A stretch of 64,000 nt of DNA from Verrucomicrobiaceae bacterium. GTDB lineage: Bacteria; Verrucomicrobiota; Verrucomicrobiia; Verrucomicrobiales; Akkermansiaceae. Shown here in pieces: positions 35,861 through 43,826 of this stretch. The notes beneath the pieces were generated by a model, which made no database searches, was not told where the DNA came from, and saw nothing but the letters and a program-made list of their open reading frames with translations. Numbering within the stretch: position 1 is the first letter of the stretch; every line of letters begins with the position of its first letter. Location: contig JAIXWR010000045.1 in the NCBI GenBank assembly GCA_027491155.1, positions 1-64,000 of the forward strand, in the 5' to 3' direction. The translations under genes were made by a program, and so were the position numbers.

Positions 35861-36480
35861 ATCCCGAGATCAAACGCGGCAACTACGCCAAGGAAAAGGG
35901 CGAGGTCGTGCTCCGCGAGCACGAGTACGACGGCATCCAGGAGTTCGACCAGAAACTCCCCAACTGGTGGCTCTTCACCTTCTACGGGGCCATCGTCTGG
36001 TTCGTCGTTTACTGGGGCCTCTACTACCACACCAAGATCTACCGGACCGACCAGGAGAAGGTGGTCGCGAGCATCACCGCCCTTCACGAGAAGAAGGAGG
36101 CGGAGCTTGCGGCCCTCATGAACTCGCTCGACGACGCGACCATGATCGGCAAGTTGGCCACCGACCCGGTGGTCGTCGCGTCCGGCGAGGCGATCTACAC
36201 GACGAACTGCGTGGCCTGCCATGCCGCGGACCTGAGCGCCACGATGGAGGTCGCCGGCAACAAGATCCCGCTGCCCGGCATGTCCCTGAACGACGGCGTG
36301 TGGAAGTACGGGTCGAAGCCGATGGATCTTTTCAAGCTGATCAACGAAGGCACCCCGGCGGACTCGCCCGGTCACAACGGCGCGAAGATGGTCGCCTGGG
36401 GCCAGGTTCTCTCGCCGAAACAGATCGCCGAGGTCACCGCCTACATCATTTCAAAGAATCCCAAGGACTTCGGCGGTTGA
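35857..36480 (+). CDS. ccoP: CcoP subunit of cbb3 oxidase, monohaem
   Basis: The 207-residue protein has the CcoP N-terminal region (YDGIQEFDQKLPNWWLFTFY, then one membrane helix GAIVWFVVYWGLYYH), a helical linker and one cytochrome c domain. Only one haem attachment site is present, Cys118-Val-Ala-Cys121-His122 (NCVACHA). A likely axial Met is in LPLPGMSLNDG. Most CcoP proteins described from Proteobacteria carry two such domains, so this one is shortened to a single haem. The start overlaps the ccoQ stop by 4 bp. CcoP receives electrons from soluble cytochromes. Confidence 0.95.
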   Translation: MNPEIKRGNYAKEKGEVVLREHEYDGIQEFDQKLPNWWLFTFYGAIVWFVVYWGLYYHTKIYRTDQEKVVASITALHEKKEAELAALMNSLDDATMIGKLATDPVVVASGEAIYTTNCVACHAADLSATMEVAGNKIPLPGMSLNDGVWKYGSKPMDLFKLINEGTPADSPGHNGAKMVAWGQVLSPKQIAEVTAYIISKNPKDFGG

Positions 36481-36518
36481 GCCTCCGTCCGTCTTTTCCC
36501 CCCCCCACCCCGAAACCA

Positions 36519-36719
36519 ATGAACCAAGAGAAATGCAGCCATGACGAAGGTCACGGCACCCTGCGCCAGCGCGTGATGGACCACCTGGTCGGTCTCGTTC
36601 CCAAGGAAACCGCGATCTGCGAGTTCGATTGCTCGCGGACCGAGTGCTCGAACGAGGAATGGTCCCATTGCAAGCGCCGGCTCGCTTCGCTCGAGCCGGT
36701 CGAGGCGACCCCGGGTTGA
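36519..36719 (+). CDS. small Cys-rich protein in the cco cluster
   Basis: This 66-residue frame starts MNQEKCSHDEGHGTLRQRV 38 bp after ccoP. It contains five Cys, four of them in CEFDCSRTECSNEEWSHC (C-x3-C-x4-C-x6-C), and a His-rich start (CSHDEGHG). There is no signal peptide or membrane helix. The composition suggests binding of iron-sulfur, copper or zinc. The reading frame codes well, is in the same direction as the cluster, and has no homologue I recognise. A role in oxidase assembly or copper handling is inferred from position. Confidence 0.65.
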   Translation: MNQEKCSHDEGHGTLRQRVMDHLVGLVPKETAICEFDCSRTECSNEEWSHCKRRLASLEPVEATPG

Positions 36720-37073
36720 TTGGCCCCTCCGGGGCTGGCAACGGTCTCCTGTCATAGACGCGCCGGGACGGTCAATCCGCCCGGGTGGACTCACTTTGCC
36801 TTGAGATGGCGTAGGTGGGTGAGAGGCGATACTTGGGCGGTTTCGTAGGCATCTCGCCCTAGGGGCTGAAATGGGCGGGCCCGCCTGCCCTGCATCGCTT
36901 CAACGAAGGGGCGGCCCGGGCCCGAGCCGGGTAGGGGGGGCTTGCGGCAGGATGCCGCAGCCACTTCACGGTTCGGACGGGGTCCTTGCTTTTGCAGGAT
37001 TCGCGCATCCTGCGCGATGGAATGCGGAGCGGGCCCGGCGGGGGCAGGGCATCGTGCGGCCGTTCACTCCACC
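36720..37073. other. intergenic gap between the small Cys-rich gene and ccoG
   Basis: A 354-bp GC-rich stretch with no convincing gene. It contains short palindromes, for example TGCGGCAGGATGCCGCA near 36943-36960 and GCAGGATTCGCGCATCCTGC near 36993-37013. These may end the ccoNOQP transcript or be repeat remnants. A separate promoter for ccoG is likely to lie here, but no -10/-35 pair stands out. Confidence 0.5.
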
Positions 37074-38477
37074 ATGTCCGCACCCGCCCAGAAGCAGCCG
37101 AACCTCGATTCCGTCACCACGATCAATCAGGACGGGTCGCGCTTCTTCCTGCATCCCGCGGATGTCAAAGGGCGCTGGACGCTGGCGCGGCGGGTCTTCG
37201 GGATCCTGCTGATCGCGATCTACGTGGCCCTTCCCTGGATTCCGGTCAACGGCAGCCCGGCGCTGTTCTTCGATGTCGAGATGCGGCGCTTCCATGTCTT
37301 CGGGCTGACGCTCGTGCCCCAGGACCTGTGGGTGATGTTCTTCGGCGTGACGGGTCTCGGCTTCACGCTGTTCTTCGTCACCGCGCTGCTCGGCCGGCTG
37401 TGGTGCGGCTGGGCCTGTCCTTACACCGTGTTCCTGGACCACGTGTTCCGCCGGATCGAGCGCTGGATCGAGGGCGACTCGGTGGCGCGGAAGCAACTCG
37501 CCGCCGCGCCTTGGACCGCCGGCAAGGTGCTGCGACGGGTGCTGAAGCACGGGCTCTATGTGCTCTGCGCGACGCTGATCGCCCATGTGTTCCTTTCCTA
37601 TTTCGTCTCGATCGAACGCCTCTACAGCCACATGCAGGAAGGCCCGCTGGCCCATGCCACGGCCTTCGGCATCGTGGTCTTCCTCACGCTGGTCTTGTGG
37701 TTCTGCTTCGGCTGGTTCCGCGAGCAGTTCTGCATCATCATGTGCCCCTACGGCCGCTTGCAGAGCGCGCTGACGGACGACGACACGGTGGTCATCGGCT
37801 ACGACGAGAAGCGCGGCGAGCCGCGCGGCCCGAAGGACAAGGTGAGTGGTTCTTGCATCGACTGCCGGCGCTGCGTGAACGTCTGCCCGACCGGGATCGA
37901 CATCCGCAACGGCTTGCAGCTCGAATGCATCGGCTGCGCGGCCTGCATCGACGCCTGCGACGACATCATGACCAGGATTGGCCGGCCGAAGGGGCTGGTC
38001 CGCTACGACTCGCTCAACGGGCTGTCGGGCAAGAAGCGTCGAATCCTGCGGCCGCGGGTGATTGCCTACACGCTGCTGGGCCTGCTGGGGCTGACGGCGT
38101 TTTCGATCGCCGGCTGGAAGCGGGCCAAACCCTTCACCGCGGATTTCTCCCGGATGCGCGGCCAGCCGTTCTATGCCGACGGCTCGGCGGTGCGAAACCA
38201 CTACCAGGTGCGCTTTCACAACAAGCGCAACCAGCCGGCCCGCTTCAGCGTGCAGCTGGCGGACGCGCCGGAAGGCTTCACGCTCAGCGGGGCGGATGCG
38301 GTGGTCGAAGTCCCGCCGCTCGGCGAGGTGACCCGGCCCGCGATCGTGGTCGTGCCGGCCGGTTCCTACCGGGGCACCACCGCGCTGCAGTTCGAGGTCC
38401 GCGCCGAGCCGGGCGACGTGACGATCCGCCACGAGATGCGTTTCCTCGGCCCCGATCCCTATTCTTCCCAACCCTGA
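37074..38477 (+). CDS. ccoG: cbb3 oxidase accessory protein CcoG
   Basis: CcoG (FixG/RdxA) is a membrane-bound ferredoxin-like protein that reduces copper for cbb3 oxidase assembly. The 467-residue protein starts MSAPAQKQPNLDSVTTINQD. Membrane helices flank WCGWACPYTVFLDHVFRRIE and EQFCIIMCPYGRLQSAL, and two 4Fe-4S motifs follow (GSCIDCRRCVNVCPTGIDI and LECIGCAACIDACDDI). A C-terminal Ig-like periplasmic domain (about 360-465) is present. The family's usual GYDEKRGEPRG segment is intact. An upstream in-frame start (36942) would add an unrelated stretch. A short membrane-protein gene starts 6 bp downstream. Confidence 0.97.
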   Translation: MSAPAQKQPNLDSVTTINQDGSRFFLHPADVKGRWTLARRVFGILLIAIYVALPWIPVNGSPALFFDVEMRRFHVFGLTLVPQDLWVMFFGVTGLGFTLFFVTALLGRLWCGWACPYTVFLDHVFRRIERWIEGDSVARKQLAAAPWTAGKVLRRVLKHGLYVLCATLIAHVFLSYFVSIERLYSHMQEGPLAHATAFGIVVFLTLVLWFCFGWFREQFCIIMCPYGRLQSALTDDDTVVIGYDEKRGEPRGPKDKVSGSCIDCRRCVNVCPTGIDIRNGLQLECIGCAACIDACDDIMTRIGRPKGLVRYDSLNGLSGKKRRILRPRVIAYTLLGLLGLTAFSIAGWKRAKPFTADFSRMRGQPFYADGSAVRNHYQVRFHNKRNQPARFSVQLADAPEGFTLSGADAVVEVPPLGEVTRPAIVVVPAGSYRGTTALQFEVRAEPGDVTIRHEMRFLGPDPYSSQP

Positions 38478-38483
38478 CCTACC

Positions 38484-38639
38484 ATGAATCCCGTAGATGA
38501 AAAGAAGGACGGCTTCCTCGTCCGCCATCCCTGGTTGTTCGTCCTGCTCGCCTTCGCGCTGCTGATCTCGGCGTGGACCGCGCTGATCACCGTGGCGGTG
38601 AAGCATTCGCCGCAGCAGGTGGAGTTGAATCTGAAATGA
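38484..38639 (+). CDS. 51-residue single-pass membrane protein in the ccoH position
   Basis: This short frame begins MNPVDEKKDGFLVRHPWLFV 6 bp after ccoG and has one membrane helix (WLFVLLAFALLISAWTALIT) with a charged cytoplasmic-looking start. It lies where FixH/CcoH is found in other cco clusters. It is far shorter than FixH (about 150 residues) and lacks its periplasmic domain. It could be a minimal replacement or an unrelated small subunit. The close spacing to ccoG supports translation as one unit. Confidence 0.65.
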   Translation: MNPVDEKKDGFLVRHPWLFVLLAFALLISAWTALITVAVKHSPQQVELNLK

Positions 38640-38646
38640 GGTTCGC

Positions 38647-38706
38647 GGGAGCGCCGGCTTTAGCCGGCATGACCTACCATCCAAGCCGGCTAAAGCCTGC
38701 GCTCCC
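38647..38706. repeat. palindromic intergenic repeat (GGGAGCG...GCTCCC family), copy 2
   Basis: GGGAGCGCCGGCTTTAGCCG and its near-complement GCCGGCTAAAGCCTGCGCTC(CC) flank a 20-base centre. The design and sequence match the copy at 8906-8988. It lies between the 51-residue gene and the TauE/SafE-like gene and would form a strong hairpin in the cluster's mRNA. Confidence 0.75.
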
Positions 38707-38734
38707 TTCTTTGATCCCTTAAGTCGACACGATC

Positions 38735-39436
38735 ATGGACCTGACCCTTGCCGGAGCTTTGATTACCGGACTCGCCACGAGCCTGCACTGCGCGGGCATG
38801 TGCGGGCCGCTGGCCTGCGGCGTCACCGCGCTTGCGAAGAACGAGGGCGAGCGGATGGCCGCAGCCTCGCTCTATCATGCCGGCCGGCTGGCGGCGTACA
38901 CGACCATCGGCGCGATCTGCGGGGCGGTGGGCAAGGAGCCTCTCGGGTGGTTCTTCGATTCGCCCGCGGTGCTGCTGCCGTGGGCCATGGTCGCCGCGCT
39001 GCTGCTGCTGGCGACCGGGCTGGAGAAGAAGATCCCGCGGCCGGCGTTCCTGACGCGGCTGGCGGTGCGGATGCGTTTCAAGGCGCAGCGGATGCCCGCG
39101 GTGGCGGGTGCGGGGATGACCGGCCTGCTCACGCCTTTCCTGCCCTGCGCGCCGCTTTACGCGGTGTTCCTTGCCCTGCTGACCTCGGGATCCGGAGCCC
39201 GCGGGGCGGAGGTCGCGCTGGCCTTCGGGCTGGGCACGGTGCCGCTGCTGTGGGTGGCCCAGCACGGCTTTCACCGGCTGCGCGGCAAGCTCACGCCGCT
39301 CGGCATGGCCCGCTTCCAGCGCGGGTTGGCGCTGGTCACCGCGCTGGTGCTGATGTGGCGCTTGCACGACACCCTGCCCTTCGGCCCGGCGGAGGTCGTG
39401 GGGGAAGAGAAAGAGCTGCCTTCCTGCTGTCATTGA
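38735..39436 (+). CDS. TauE/SafE-like membrane protein of the cco cluster
   Basis: The 233-residue polytopic protein has the family signature SLHCAGMCGPLACGV near residue 20 and FLPCAPLYAVFLALL-type helices further on, about six to seven helices in all. Proteins of this type (sulfite exporter TauE/SafE-like, DsbD_2-like) are commonly found beside ccoI and ccoG in bacteria with cbb3 oxidases, where a role in copper or haem maturation has been proposed. Cys pairs in membrane segments could bind metal. The ATG follows a palindromic repeat, and ccoI starts 4 bp downstream. Confidence 0.9.
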   Translation: MDLTLAGALITGLATSLHCAGMCGPLACGVTALAKNEGERMAAASLYHAGRLAAYTTIGAICGAVGKEPLGWFFDSPAVLLPWAMVAALLLLATGLEKKIPRPAFLTRLAVRMRFKAQRMPAVAGAGMTGLLTPFLPCAPLYAVFLALLTSGSGARGAEVALAFGLGTVPLLWVAQHGFHRLRGKLTPLGMARFQRGLALVTALVLMWRLHDTLPFGPAEVVGEEKELPSCCH

Positions 39437-39440
39437 ATCC

Positions 39441-41843
39441 ATGAACGTTTGCGAACATTGCGGAACGGCTTTCACGCCGCGGGCGGAAGGCGAGAAATAC
39501 TGCTGCCGGGGCTGCGACTACGTGGCGTCGATGATCCGCGACCAGGGCTTCGGCCGCTACTACGAGCTGAAGCAGGACGCGACCGGCACCCCGGTGCGCA
39601 GCCGGCCTTTCGAAGATCATGACTTCGCCTGGCTCGCACCTGCTGCCGAGGCCGCCGAAGCGCAGTCGCGGGACGGCGTGGTGGAGCTGGATTGCGCGGT
39701 CGAGGGCATCTCGTGCATCGGCTGCGTGTGGCTGATCGAGCGCTTGTTCGAGCGCCACGACGGCGCGGTGCGGGCGGCGGCGAACCCGGCGAACGGGCGG
39801 CTGCATCTGGAATGGCGGCGCGGGGCTTGCGACGTCGATGCCTTCGCGCGGGAGCTCGCCGGATTCGGCTACGTGATCGCCCCGGCCACCGGCGGCAGCC
39901 AGGCGCAGGAGCGGCGGAATCTGGCCGGCAGGATGGGCCTGTGCGGGGCCTTCGCGCTGAATGCGATGGCCTTCTCGCTGCCGCACTACCTCGGGATGCC
40001 GGCGGACTTCGAGTATGCCGGGCTTTTCCGGCTGATCGCTTTCGGCTCGGCGTCGATGGCGATGCTGGCGGGCGGCAGTTACTTCATCGTCCGGGCGTGG
40101 CGCGCGCTGAGATCCGGGGCGCTGCACATCGACCTGCCGATCGCGCTCGGCCTGATCGCGGCCTACCTCGGATCGATTGCCGGCTGGATGGCGGGCGAGG
40201 AATCGCTGCTGTATTTCGATTTCGTCGCGACCTTCGTCTTCCTCATGCTGCTCGGCCGCCATGTGCAGACCGCGGCGGTGGAGAAGAACCGGCTGCGGCT
40301 GGTCCGGCGTTCGCCGCTGCCGGAGTCGGTGAAATCGGGGGACGCGACGGTGGCCACGGCCGACCTGGCACCGGGCATGAGTTTCCAATTCGAGCCGGGC
40401 AAGGCGCTGCCGGTCTCGGCCTGCCTGTCGGAGGGCGTGGCGGAAGTTTCGCTGGAATGGATCCACGGCGAGGCGGATCCGGTCACCCTGCTGCCCGGGG
40501 CGCGCTTGCCGGCCGGGGCCATCCTGTTAGGCCGGCAGGCGGTGACGGTGACGGCGGATGAAACCTGGGCCGACTCCCTGATTTCGAAGCTGACCGCGGA
40601 CGCTTCGGGCGACCGGGGGTCGCCGGTCTTCCAGCGGCTGCTCAAGGTCTATCTCGCGGTGGTGATCGTGCTCGGCCTCGCGGTGTTTGCCGGTTGGTCG
40701 GCGGGGGGCGACTGGCGGACCGGCTTGCAGGCGATGATTTCCGTCTTCGTCGTCTCCTGCCCCTGCGCGTTGGGCGTGGCGGTGCCGCTGGCGGACGAAT
40801 GGGCGGCGGCGCGGCTCGCTCGGGCGGGGGCTTTCGTGCGGCGGGCCAGCCTGTGGCCGCGGCTGCGGCGGGTGAAGCACGTGATCTTCGACAAGACGGG
40901 CACGCTCACGCTGGAGCGGCCGGAGCTGGTGAATCCGGCGGCGGTCGAGGGGCTCGACGACCGCTCGGCACTGGCGCTGGCCCGGCTGACCCGCGGGTCG
41001 CTGCACCCGGTGTCGCGGACGCTGCTGGAGGCTCTCGGCGGGCGCGGGCAGCGTTTGTTGGAGACGCTGGGGCCGGTGGCGGTGAACGAGACGCCCGGGC
41101 TGGGGGTGGACTGCCGTTGCGAGGACGGCGGCTGGTTCCTCGGCAAGGGCGAGCGCGGGACCGAGCTGCTCCATGACGGCGAGCTGGTCGCGTGGTTCAC
41201 GTTCCGCGACTCGCTGCGGCCGGGCGCGGCGGAGGCGATCCGGCGGCTGGAGCGGCGCGGGCTTTCCGCGCACATCCTGTCCGGCGATGCCCCGGAAAAG
41301 GTCGCCCGGCTGGCCGCGGCGCTGGGTTTGGAGCCGTCGCAGGCGGTGGGCGGCCTCTGCCCGGAGGAAAAAGCGGCGCGGGTGAAGGCGCTGGACCACC
41401 AGGACACGCTCTACGTCGGCGACGGGGCGAACGACTCGCTGGCCTTCGACGCGGCCTTCGTGACCGGCACCCCGGTGGTGGACCGCAGCCTGCTGGAATC
41501 CAAGGCCGACTTCTATGCCCTGGGATCCGGCCTGGCCTATCTGGCGGAGGCTTTTGCCGCGGCGGACGCCCGGGCCCGCGGGGTGCGGCAGGCCTTCGGA
41601 TTCGCGCTTTCCTACAATCTGGCGGTGGTGGCGGTTTCCGCCGCCGGCCACATGAATCCGCTGATGGCGGCCATCCTGATGCCGCTGAGCTCCGTGGTTT
41701 CGATCCTTTTGGTCGCCTCGGGATCGCGCACACCTTTGGTTGATCTCTCCCGCAGGAGTCCCTACGCTCGGACCGGCACCCCCAACAAGGGGCCGATTCA
41801 CCATGAGCCAGGCGAGCAAGCAATTCGAAGCAACCCTGCATGA
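39441..41843 (+). CDS. ccoI: copper-translocating P-type ATPase (CcoI/FixI type)
   Basis: CcoI exports copper toward the periplasm for cbb3 oxidase assembly. The 800-residue protein begins with a Cys-rich zinc-finger-like segment (Cys4, Cys7, Cys21, Cys22, Cys25) and an HMA domain with metal site Cys92-Ile-Gly-Cys95. Eight hydrophobic segments and the transmembrane metal motif Cys440-Pro-Cys442 follow. The phosphorylation site is Asp484 in DKTGTLT, and GDGANDSLAFDAAFVTGTP marks the hinge domain. The N-terminal segment is typical of FixI/CcoI rather than CopA. The last ~40 residues overlap the start of the AraC regulator gene (ATG at 41803) in another frame. Confidence 0.96.
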   Translation: MNVCEHCGTAFTPRAEGEKYCCRGCDYVASMIRDQGFGRYYELKQDATGTPVRSRPFEDHDFAWLAPAAEAAEAQSRDGVVELDCAVEGISCIGCVWLIERLFERHDGAVRAAANPANGRLHLEWRRGACDVDAFARELAGFGYVIAPATGGSQAQERRNLAGRMGLCGAFALNAMAFSLPHYLGMPADFEYAGLFRLIAFGSASMAMLAGGSYFIVRAWRALRSGALHIDLPIALGLIAAYLGSIAGWMAGEESLLYFDFVATFVFLMLLGRHVQTAAVEKNRLRLVRRSPLPESVKSGDATVATADLAPGMSFQFEPGKALPVSACLSEGVAEVSLEWIHGEADPVTLLPGARLPAGAILLGRQAVTVTADETWADSLISKLTADASGDRGSPVFQRLLKVYLAVVIVLGLAVFAGWSAGGDWRTGLQAMISVFVVSCPCALGVAVPLADEWAAARLARAGAFVRRASLWPRLRRVKHVIFDKTGTLTLERPELVNPAAVEGLDDRSALALARLTRGSLHPVSRTLLEALGGRGQRLLETLGPVAVNETPGLGVDCRCEDGGWFLGKGERGTELLHDGELVAWFTFRDSLRPGAAEAIRRLERRGLSAHILSGDAPEKVARLAAALGLEPSQAVGGLCPEEKAARVKALDHQDTLYVGDGANDSLAFDAAFVTGTPVVDRSLLESKADFYALGSGLAYLAEAFAAADARARGVRQAFGFALSYNLAVVAVSAAGHMNPLMAAILMPLSSVVSILLVASGSRTPLVDLSRRSPYARTGTPNKGPIHHEPGEQAIRSNPA

Positions 41844-42714
41844 GCGACTCAAGCAGTCGGACCTTTTCCGCGTGTATCAGGACGCGTTCCGGACCGCCAC
41901 CGGCCTGCCGCTGAGGCTGGTCGGCGCGGATCCGGACGACTGGTGCCTCGATTCGGAGGCGGTCAACCGCAGCCCCTTCTGCGAGAAGCTCAACCTCTGC
42001 AAGAGCGCCTGCCACGCGTGCATCGACACCAACCGCCGCCTGCTGGAGGAGGCCAGCGTGAAAGGGCCCTCGTCCTGCCACTGCTTCGCCGGACTGACCG
42101 CCTCCGCGGTGCCGGTGAAAATCGGGGTCACGGTCATCGGCTACCTCAAGACCGGCCAGGTGTTCTCCCGCACGCCCCAGGAAACGGATTTCGACTCCCT
42201 GCTCGGCAGCCTGGGCCGCAAGACCATGGACAAGGCGACGGAGAAGACCCTGCGCGCCGCCTACTTCCAGACCCGCTCGGTGGAGCCGGAGCGCTACAAC
42301 AGCATGATCACCCTGCTGCAAAGCTTCGCCGACCAGCTCAGCCACCACGCGGAGTCGCTGGCCATCATCGAGGAGGGCAGCGAGCCCGCGGCGATCGCCA
42401 AGGCGCGGCGTTACATCCACGCGCACCTCGACGAATCGCTGCCGCTCGGCACCGTGGCGCACGAGGCGGGCTTGAGCGAGTCGCACTTCTGCCGGCTCTT
42501 CAAGGAAGCCACCGGGCTGACCCTGACCGACTACGTCAACCGCTGCCGGGTCGAGTGGGCGAAGAAAGAGCTGCTGAAGCCCGAGAAGCGCGTGTCGGAA
42601 ATCGCGTTCGAGGTGGGCTACCAGTCGCTCTCGCAGTTCAACCGGAGCTTTGCGCGGATCGTGGGGTCTTCCCCGACGACCTGGCGCCGGGACCGCTTCG
42701 CGGAGGTGGTATAA
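41803..42714 (+). CDS. PocR-domain AraC-family transcription regulator
   Basis: The 303-residue protein begins with a PocR-type sensor domain (about 20-170), recognisable by WCLDSEAVNRSPFC, then the Cys-spaced segment CEKLNLCKSACHACIDTN and CHCFAGLTASAVPVKIG. The C-terminal AraC HTH pair (about 200-303) has VAHEAGLSESHFCRLFKEAT and IAFEVGYQSLSQFNRSFAR. Its start lies 41 bp inside ccoI, so translation is probably coupled to the oxidase assembly genes. The conserved Cys residues in the sensor could bind a metal or sense redox state. The ligand is unknown. It may regulate the cco cluster. Confidence 0.92.
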   Translation: MSQASKQFEATLHERLKQSDLFRVYQDAFRTATGLPLRLVGADPDDWCLDSEAVNRSPFCEKLNLCKSACHACIDTNRRLLEEASVKGPSSCHCFAGLTASAVPVKIGVTVIGYLKTGQVFSRTPQETDFDSLLGSLGRKTMDKATEKTLRAAYFQTRSVEPERYNSMITLLQSFADQLSHHAESLAIIEEGSEPAAIAKARRYIHAHLDESLPLGTVAHEAGLSESHFCRLFKEATGLTLTDYVNRCRVEWAKKELLKPEKRVSEIAFEVGYQSLSQFNRSFARIVGSSPTTWRRDRFAEVV

Positions 42715-42726
42715 AAGACAAGGAAG

Positions 42727-42835
42727 GTAGCGGAACCGGCTGCGCCGTTCCGCTAGGGGTGGCGTGATGAGATGGGGCAGGCCCTGGAGTTCGGGCGTCG
42801 CCCTCCGCCGGGGAAGGTCGCAGACCTTCCGCTAC
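42727..42835. repeat. 109-bp palindrome-ended element (GTAGCGGAA...TTCCGCTAC), copy 1
   Basis: The ends are GTAGCGGAA and TTCCGCTAC, and each end is itself part of a hairpin (CGGAACCGGCTGCGCCGTTCCG at the left; GGAAGGTCGCAGACCTTCC at the right). A closely related copy lies at 48289-48395. Two inverted REP-like palindromes around a variable centre match the REPIN design. The rest of the 382-bp gap to the next gene shows no coding capacity. Confidence 0.85.
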
Positions 42836-43096
42836 GGAACGGCCGCTCATCGCCTTTGGGCCGGGGAATGATGTCGGGAAAGTTCGCATCGGTGATTCCT
42901 CTCCCGCCTCCGTTCCCTCCGTATATCAGGCGCGCACCTCCCCCGGCCAAACCGGCCCTCGCGTCACCCGGATATCAGCACCCTCCTCCAAAGAATCCTT
43001 GTCAGATCAGGGATTTCCGACGCAGTCTCTGAAGAAAGGGACGAGCGGATATCGCCGCCTGACCCGCTAGGAATTCGATTGTTGGGCAAGAATATC

Positions 43097-43618
43097 ATGA
43101 GCACAGCCTTAACCGACCTCGAGAGCCGGGCGCTCAGCGGAGACGATGAGGCCGTCGAGGAGTTCGAAGCGCTGGACGACGTGATCGTGATTGATTGGAG
43201 GGGTACAGAGTTCGAGTCCCTGGAGGCTATTGCTGAGGCCATTCCATCCCAAGACTTCGATTTCGCCATACAGGATCACGCGGATCGCCTAGGATTGAGG
43301 GTGGAGTTTCGAGGCCGTACGCTCACGAAGGATTACGTGCAGGAAGCCCTGAATAATTTTCGCGTCATTCTGGACGCTTCCGAGCTTCTGGCAGGCGACT
43401 TCGAGATTCGAGCATTTCGATCTAGTGCGCGAGACGACACCAACGCCCTCCTGCTCCGATCGAGCGCGTGGTGGAGTGAGGCCGAAGAACGCTATCCGAA
43501 GGGTGTAAAGAAGCTCTTTTGCACCCTGCCCGAGATGCGCCGATATTGGGGATTGCAGCCATCTCCGGCGAAACTGGAGTCACCGACGGGTAAGCCGTGG
43601 TGGAAGTTCTGGGGATGA
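43097..43618 (+). CDS. unknown protein
   Basis: The 173-residue protein starts MSTALTDLESRALSGDDEAV. A TTG six codons upstream is an alternative start. It is acidic at the N-terminus with no signal peptide or membrane helix. Segments such as VIDWRGTEFESLEAIAEAIP and LLRSSAWWSEAEERYPKGVK are readable, but no domain is recognised. The gene is flanked on both sides by palindromic repeat elements, and its GC content and codon use are lower than those of neighbours, which suggests acquired DNA. Confidence 0.65.
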   Translation: MSTALTDLESRALSGDDEAVEEFEALDDVIVIDWRGTEFESLEAIAEAIPSQDFDFAIQDHADRLGLRVEFRGRTLTKDYVQEALNNFRVILDASELLAGDFEIRAFRSSARDDTNALLLRSSAWWSEAEERYPKGVKKLFCTLPEMRRYWGLQPSPAKLESPTGKPWWKFWG

Positions 43619-43791
43619 ACCCTCAAGCCCAACAAGGCATGCGTGGACAACCCGCTACCCCGCCGCGAGTCGGAGATTGAACCCTGATGAGAACCTTCTA
43701 CTCCGAGGCGGACTGGCGTTCCCGGTAGCGGGTGGGTGGAATCTGCTCCTCCGGGTGATGCGGGCGGTCAGGGTGGCTTCCTCTACAACAT

Positions 43792-43817
43792 GCGGCGGTC
43801 GCAGACGCGCCGCTACA
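43792..43817. repeat. half copy of the TGTAGCGGCG repeat family
   Basis: The sequence GCGGCGGTCGCAGACGCGCC(GCTACA) is the right-hand end of the 160-bp elements at 18131-18290 and 43827-43987. It lies 9 bp upstream of the latter and faces it, so the two make an inverted pair. Confidence 0.65.
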
Positions 43818-43826
43818 AGCAGGGAA

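Noticed and set aside
36720-37073. short frames in the gap before ccoG
   Set aside because: They are Pro/Arg/Gly-rich with no start context and lie over palindromic sequence.
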